From: a bacterium | Lineage (GTDB): Bacteria; Gemmatimonadota; Glassbacteria; GWA2-58-10 | Assembly: GCA_021372515.1 (NCBI GenBank) | Contig: JAJFUG010000083.1 | Span: 1-54,777 of the forward strand | Reading direction: 5' to 3' | DNA length: 54,777 bases | Program-made: the position numbers and the translations under genes | Shown: piece after piece, positions 51,714 through 54,777 of the stretch | How positions within the stretch are numbered: position 1 is the first letter of the stretch | How the letters are laid out: every line of letters starts with the position of its first letter | The notes under the pieces: model-generated | What the model saw: only the letters and a program-made list of their open reading frames with translations | Database searches by the model: none | Told to the model about the DNA's origin: nothing

Positions 51714-51810
51714 ATTCTGTCATTTCAAACGAATCCAGCCTGACTCCAATTCTTCGCTCCACTGTTTTTAATCATTTCGCCTTCACCGGGCTTTCAATTC
51801 CCCCCCCGGC

Positions 51811-54030
51811 TCAGCGTAGCGTGCTCTCGCCGGTGCTGACCCGCAACTCGGCCAGGTCGGGCCCGGGCGCGTCGCTCACATGGCGCTCCATCACCTCGAG
51901 ACGCAACCGCAGGTCCTGCAGCGGGGTCTTGTAGATGAACGGGGTCTCCTCCACAGCCGAAATGTGGAAAAAGTTCGTCCGGCTGGATTCGAACAGGGCG
52001 ATCCAGTCGCGGGTGTTGCCCGTTTCGTCGGCGATGGCCTGGGACATTTTCTTTTTCTGCTCCGCCCTGTCCCCCTGGCCCAGCAGGTAGCGGTTGATCG
52101 CGGCCTGGGCGGCGAAACTGTTGCGCAGGGTGCGCATGAGCAGCAGCAGAGCCCGGTAGCGGTCGCGCTGGTCCTCCACTGCTTTCAGTTTCTTCTGGGA
52201 GCAGGCCTTGTTCAGCAGGCCCAGGGTCAGCTCCAGCTTGGGCAGCACCCGGCGGTCGTAGCCGGCCACCGTTTCCTCCATCCGCTCCTCGCTGTACATG
52301 CGGATACCGCCCTCGAAAGCCAGGTTCCGGCGCGCCACATCCCACTCCAGGGTGAACACCGCCCGCTCGAACGCGGCCAACTCGTCCTGGTTCAGCTTCG
52401 AGAAATCCGGGACGAGCGGACGGGTGATCCAGCGGGCCTGGGTGGCGCAGGGGCCGCAGTGGTACCAGTTGGTGGCGGGCCAGTCGCGCAGGGCCTGCTC
52501 GCCGGCCTGCCAGGCATCCACCAGAAGAGCGGCGGCGCGCTTGTCGCCCTCGCACCAGTCCAGGGCGCGCGCGAAAATGAAACCGTGGAAATCCGGTATC
52601 TCCCGTTCGCGCACCAGCTCGGCGTATACATCGTGGTTCACCGCGTAGGGGCACTGCGGCGGCGAGTAGATACCGCCCCGGGTGAAAAAGCGTTTCAGTT
52701 CCAAGGCCTCCAGGCTGGCGAATTTTTCGCGCACCAGCCAGGGGAACTGGATGCCGAATACCGGTTCCAGGTCCCACCAGGAGGAAATCACCACCTCGCC
52801 GGCCGGCTCCTTGCCGTGGGCGCGGTCGAACGGCAGGTAGGCGCCGGCTCCGGAGGCCGGGTCGGCGCCGCAGAGGATGCCGGAGGCGCTGCCGGTCAGC
52901 GGATGGGTGAGAGTCACCCCCGCGGGCAGGGCCGGGATAATTTTCTTCCACTCGTTCTCAAGGTACTCCCAGCCGATCTCCATCAATACTTGAAAGCGCG
53001 GGTTGATTTTCCGCCCAGCGACCGCCAGGGCGCCCGAGAACTCGGCCGCCATCTGCTCCAGGGGCTTGGAGCGGGCCAGCCAGCTGCCGTTGGGCCCGAA
53101 ATACAGCCCCTCCATGAACGGCAGGCCCGAGCCGCTGTCGCCGGTCCAGAACACCAGATAGCGCAGGTCGGGCAGGGTCTGCATCAGGCGGGTGAGCATC
53201 TCGGCATAGTGCTCCAGCACCCGCGGATGGGCGATGTCCAGGGCGTAGCGCGGCTGGAGGCTGCGCCCGGGGTGGTCGGTGCGCGAACCGCGCAACTGCG
53301 GGTTCTTTTTGAAGAAAGCCTCGTTCACGCTGCGCGGCTCGTAGCAGACAAACCCGGTTTCCATCCCATAGGCGCGGGCCAGCGAGGCCGCTTCGGCCAG
53401 GTCGGCCAGGTTGTGCTCCAGTTCCTCGGCCGGGTACAGCCCGGCGGTGAGCGGGCTTTCCACGAACGCGTCCAGCGCCGGGGCGTAGCTCAGGTACCAG
53501 GCGTAGGAGTCGCTGGGAAATTCACGGTTACGCACATGCCAGCCGCCGCTGTCGGCGTAGCGGTTGATCTCCACTGCGGTGTGGCCCATGCGGGCCAGTT
53601 CGCGGATGTGCTGCCGGCGGTCGAAGCCCTCGGTCATGCGGTACCACTGGTTGAGGGTGTTGTCCCACATGGTGAAGCGTTCTTCGAAACGGAACGTGGA
53701 GAACCGCCCAGTCTCCCGCGCCGGGTTGGCGATCCAGCCCAGGGTGGCCCGGCAGAGGCTGCGCGGGGCGCTCCCGGCGATAACAAGTCCGCCGCCGGAC
53801 TCGGCCACGGCCTCCCACTCGCCGGAGGTGTCCCGGCCGGCGCTCAGGGCGGCCACGGACGGCTGGGCCAGGCCGCTTTCACCCGTAAGAAGCACTATTT
53901 CGTTACGCGCCGGCGCCTGGACAGTCTCACGCTCCACGATCTGCACCCCGATGGCTGCGGCCAGCTCCTCCGCCGCGGTGCGCACCGGAAGGGCCGCTCC
54001 GGCCTGAATGACCACTCTACCGTATTTCAT
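51811..54030 (-). CDS. Large cytoplasmic glycoside-hydrolase-like protein
   Basis: A 739-residue protein with no signal peptide. The first 110 residues (VRTAAEELAAAIGV, then RNEIVLLTGESGLA and GGGLVIAGSAPRSLCRATLGW) resemble the small alpha/beta domain that precedes GH20, GH67 and GH84 barrels. A TIM-barrel-like middle (about 115-460) has HIRELARMGHTAVEINRYA and YLVFWTGDSGSGLPF. The C-terminal 280 residues are helical and rich in Trp and Arg. GH67 (alpha-glucuronidase) and related families share this plan. I could not fix the catalytic residues, so the activity is unassigned. ATG 54030 has AAGGGAAAA upstream. Acts alone; the gene lies 143 nt after acpS. Confidence 0.65.
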   Translation of the reverse strand: MKYGRVVIQAGAALPVRTAAEELAAAIGVQIVERETVQAPARNEIVLLTGESGLAQPSVAALSAGRDTSGEWEAVAESGGGLVIAGSAPRSLCRATLGWIANPARETGRFSTFRFEERFTMWDNTLNQWYRMTEGFDRRQHIRELARMGHTAVEINRYADSGGWHVRNREFPSDSYAWYLSYAPALDAFVESPLTAGLYPAEELEHNLADLAEAASLARAYGMETGFVCYEPRSVNEAFFKKNPQLRGSRTDHPGRSLQPRYALDIAHPRVLEHYAEMLTRLMQTLPDLRYLVFWTGDSGSGLPFMEGLYFGPNGSWLARSKPLEQMAAEFSGALAVAGRKINPRFQVLMEIGWEYLENEWKKIIPALPAGVTLTHPLTGSASGILCGADPASGAGAYLPFDRAHGKEPAGEVVISSWWDLEPVFGIQFPWLVREKFASLEALELKRFFTRGGIYSPPQCPYAVNHDVYAELVREREIPDFHGFIFARALDWCEGDKRAAALLVDAWQAGEQALRDWPATNWYHCGPCATQARWITRPLVPDFSKLNQDELAAFERAVFTLEWDVARRNLAFEGGIRMYSEERMEETVAGYDRRVLPKLELTLGLLNKACSQKKLKAVEDQRDRYRALLLLMRTLRNSFAAQAAINRYLLGQGDRAEQKKKMSQAIADETGNTRDWIALFESSRTNFFHISAVEETPFIYKTPLQDLRLRLEVMERHVSDAPGPDLAELRVSTGESTLR

Positions 54031-54173
54031 TTTTCCCTTTTACCTCCGGAGGTTGGACTTTCTCAGTCTCACAACCAACTTCAAGTCGCTGTTTCAATTC
54101 AATTATTTACAAACAATTACGCGGACATAACAACACACAGCATTAAATCTTTGCCAGCCCGGTTCAGCCTGTG

Positions 54174-54590
54174 TCAGGCTCTCAGCAGCAGGGCCACGGC
54201 CACGGCGCGCACCCGGTCGTGGCTGAGCGAGAGGTGCGAATCGGCCAGGCCGAGGCCGCGGGCAAACTCGGCGGTCTGGTCATTGAGCCGCAGCAGGGGT
54301 TTGCCCCGCTCGCCGTGCACCACCTCGATCCCGGTCCAGTTCACCTGGGCGGTCCAGCCGGTGCCCAGGGCTTTCATCACCGCCTCCTTGGCCGCGAAAC
54401 GGGCCGCGAAATGCGGGTACGGGTCGGCCTTGGAACGGCAGTAAACCACCTCCGCCGCGGTGAACACCCGCCGCTCGAACCGCGCCCCGGAGCGCGCCTC
54501 CAGCGCGTCGCGGATACGGTCCACCTCCACCGTGTCCACCCCCAGGCCCAGGACTGAAAGCCCGGGCGGTAAAGACCCTTTTTCCAGCAT
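54174..54590 (-). CDS. acpS: Holo-[acyl-carrier-protein] synthase
   Basis: A 138-residue enzyme that transfers 4'-phosphopantetheine from CoA to acyl carrier protein. Metal and CoA residues lie in LGVDTVEVDRI (D19) and in RFAAKEAVMKALG (E69). The family end HLSLSHDRVRAVAVALL is present. The N-terminus is about ten residues longer than in E. coli AcpS. ATG 54590 has GGAGA five nt upstream. Confidence 0.94.
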   Translation of the reverse strand: MLEKGSLPPGLSVLGLGVDTVEVDRIRDALEARSGARFERRVFTAAEVVYCRSKADPYPHFAARFAAKEAVMKALGTGWTAQVNWTGIEVVHGERGKPLLRLNDQTAEFARGLGLADSHLSLSHDRVRAVAVALLLRA

Positions 54591-54740
54591 GTCAGTCTCC
54601 GTTTCCCTTTGCGGTCATGGCGGTCCGACTTGATTCAGCCGCCCGCGAGGTAGTATATTTGCCCCTGTGCTTTATTGGGTCAAAAATAAGTCAGTCTCTG
54701 GCATTTGTCCACCGGTCCGCCCGGTGGCGGGACACGCAGA

Positions 54741-54777
54741 ATGAGCCGCAAAAACGAACAGGACATATTCGGCCTGC
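54741..54777 (+). CDS. Possible start of a gene (partial)
   Basis: An ATG at 54741 opens a frame of 12 codons (MSRKNEQDIFGL) up to the window end, divergent from acpS. A hairpin (CCACCGG/CCGGTGG, about 54708-54726) precedes it. No strong ribosome site and too little sequence to name a product. Confidence 0.35.
   Translation, partial: MSRKNEQDIFGL

Noticed and set aside
51880-54444. Plus-strand frame of 854 codons
   Set aside because: Runs antisense through the glycosidase-like gene and acpS; both sense genes have good starts and known motifs.
54640-54680. acpS promoter with TTGACC and TATACT
   Set aside because: The two boxes are 20 nt apart, too far for a normal sigma-70 promoter, so it was not called.
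1-54777. CRISPR array
   Set aside because: No series of regularly spaced direct repeats was seen; the repeated words found are palindromes at scattered sites.

Overview
The window is about 55 kb of high-GC bacterial chromosome with dense coding and 3-40 bp gaps inside operons. The gene set points to a Gram-negative heterotroph that degrades plant or microbial glycans. It has a SusC/TonB-type receptor N-terminus at the left edge, twin-arginine and lipoprotein signals, a secreted alpha-L-rhamnosidase-like enzyme, a GH172/DUF2961 protein, a GH35-like lipoprotein, glycogen enzymes and complex I. Nothing here fixes the taxonomy. The mix would suit an uncultivated FCB-group lineage (Glassbacteria or Gemmatimonadota-like), but that is inference.

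Layout. 1-6.2 kb, minus strand: TonB-receptor start, orphan receiver protein, RlmD/TrmA-type methyltransferase, two overlapping paralogous FAD reductases and a Tat-exported Rieske lipoprotein. 6.5-12.3 kb, plus strand: SRPBCC-SDR fusion, TenA, PdxH, then a three-gene transhydrogenase operon (pntA-pntAB-pntB) with its own promoter and a hairpin-rich leader. 12.5-17.8 kb: chemoreceptor, and a divergent rhamnosidase-like gene. 18-22.2 kb: glgB, a small winged-helix gene and malQ. 22.2-26.2 kb: small TPR lipoprotein and PilZ genes, tRNA-Thr(CGT), a Gfo/Idh/MocA oxidoreductase, a PspC protein and an ECF sigma/membrane-protein pair. 26.5-31.8 kb: GH172 gene, and a minus-strand operon of AEC transporter, GH35-like lipoprotein and an unknown protein. 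32.1-33.5 kb: dihydrolipoyl dehydrogenase. 33.9-42.2 kb: nuoABCD-EFGHI, without nuoJKLMN. 42.3-45.7 kb: cupin and a large hybrid sensor kinase. 46-50.8 kb, minus strand: four-gene sugar-phosphate operon (aldose epimerase, HAD protein, AgaS-type SIS protein, PPi-type phosphofructokinase). 51-54.8 kb: ComB-like phosphatase, a large glycosidase-like protein, AcpS and the start of one more gene.

Redox carriers (PntAB, NADH dehydrogenase, Lpd, Rieske) and carbohydrate handling (glycogen, rhamnosides, amino-sugar phosphates) dominate. The intergenic spaces carry several families of dispersed palindromic repeats. One MITE-like element and one shorter palindrome lie inside the nuo operon, between nuoD and nuoE.

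The strongest candidates for something undescribed are: the AEC/GH35-like/unknown operon, whose glycosidase lacks the expected acid/base glutamate; the epimerase-HAD-AgaS-PPi-PFK operon, whose HAD protein has a changed motif I; the tandem FAD reductases; and the repeat nest within nuo. No CRISPR array, transposase, phage gene or rRNA was seen.
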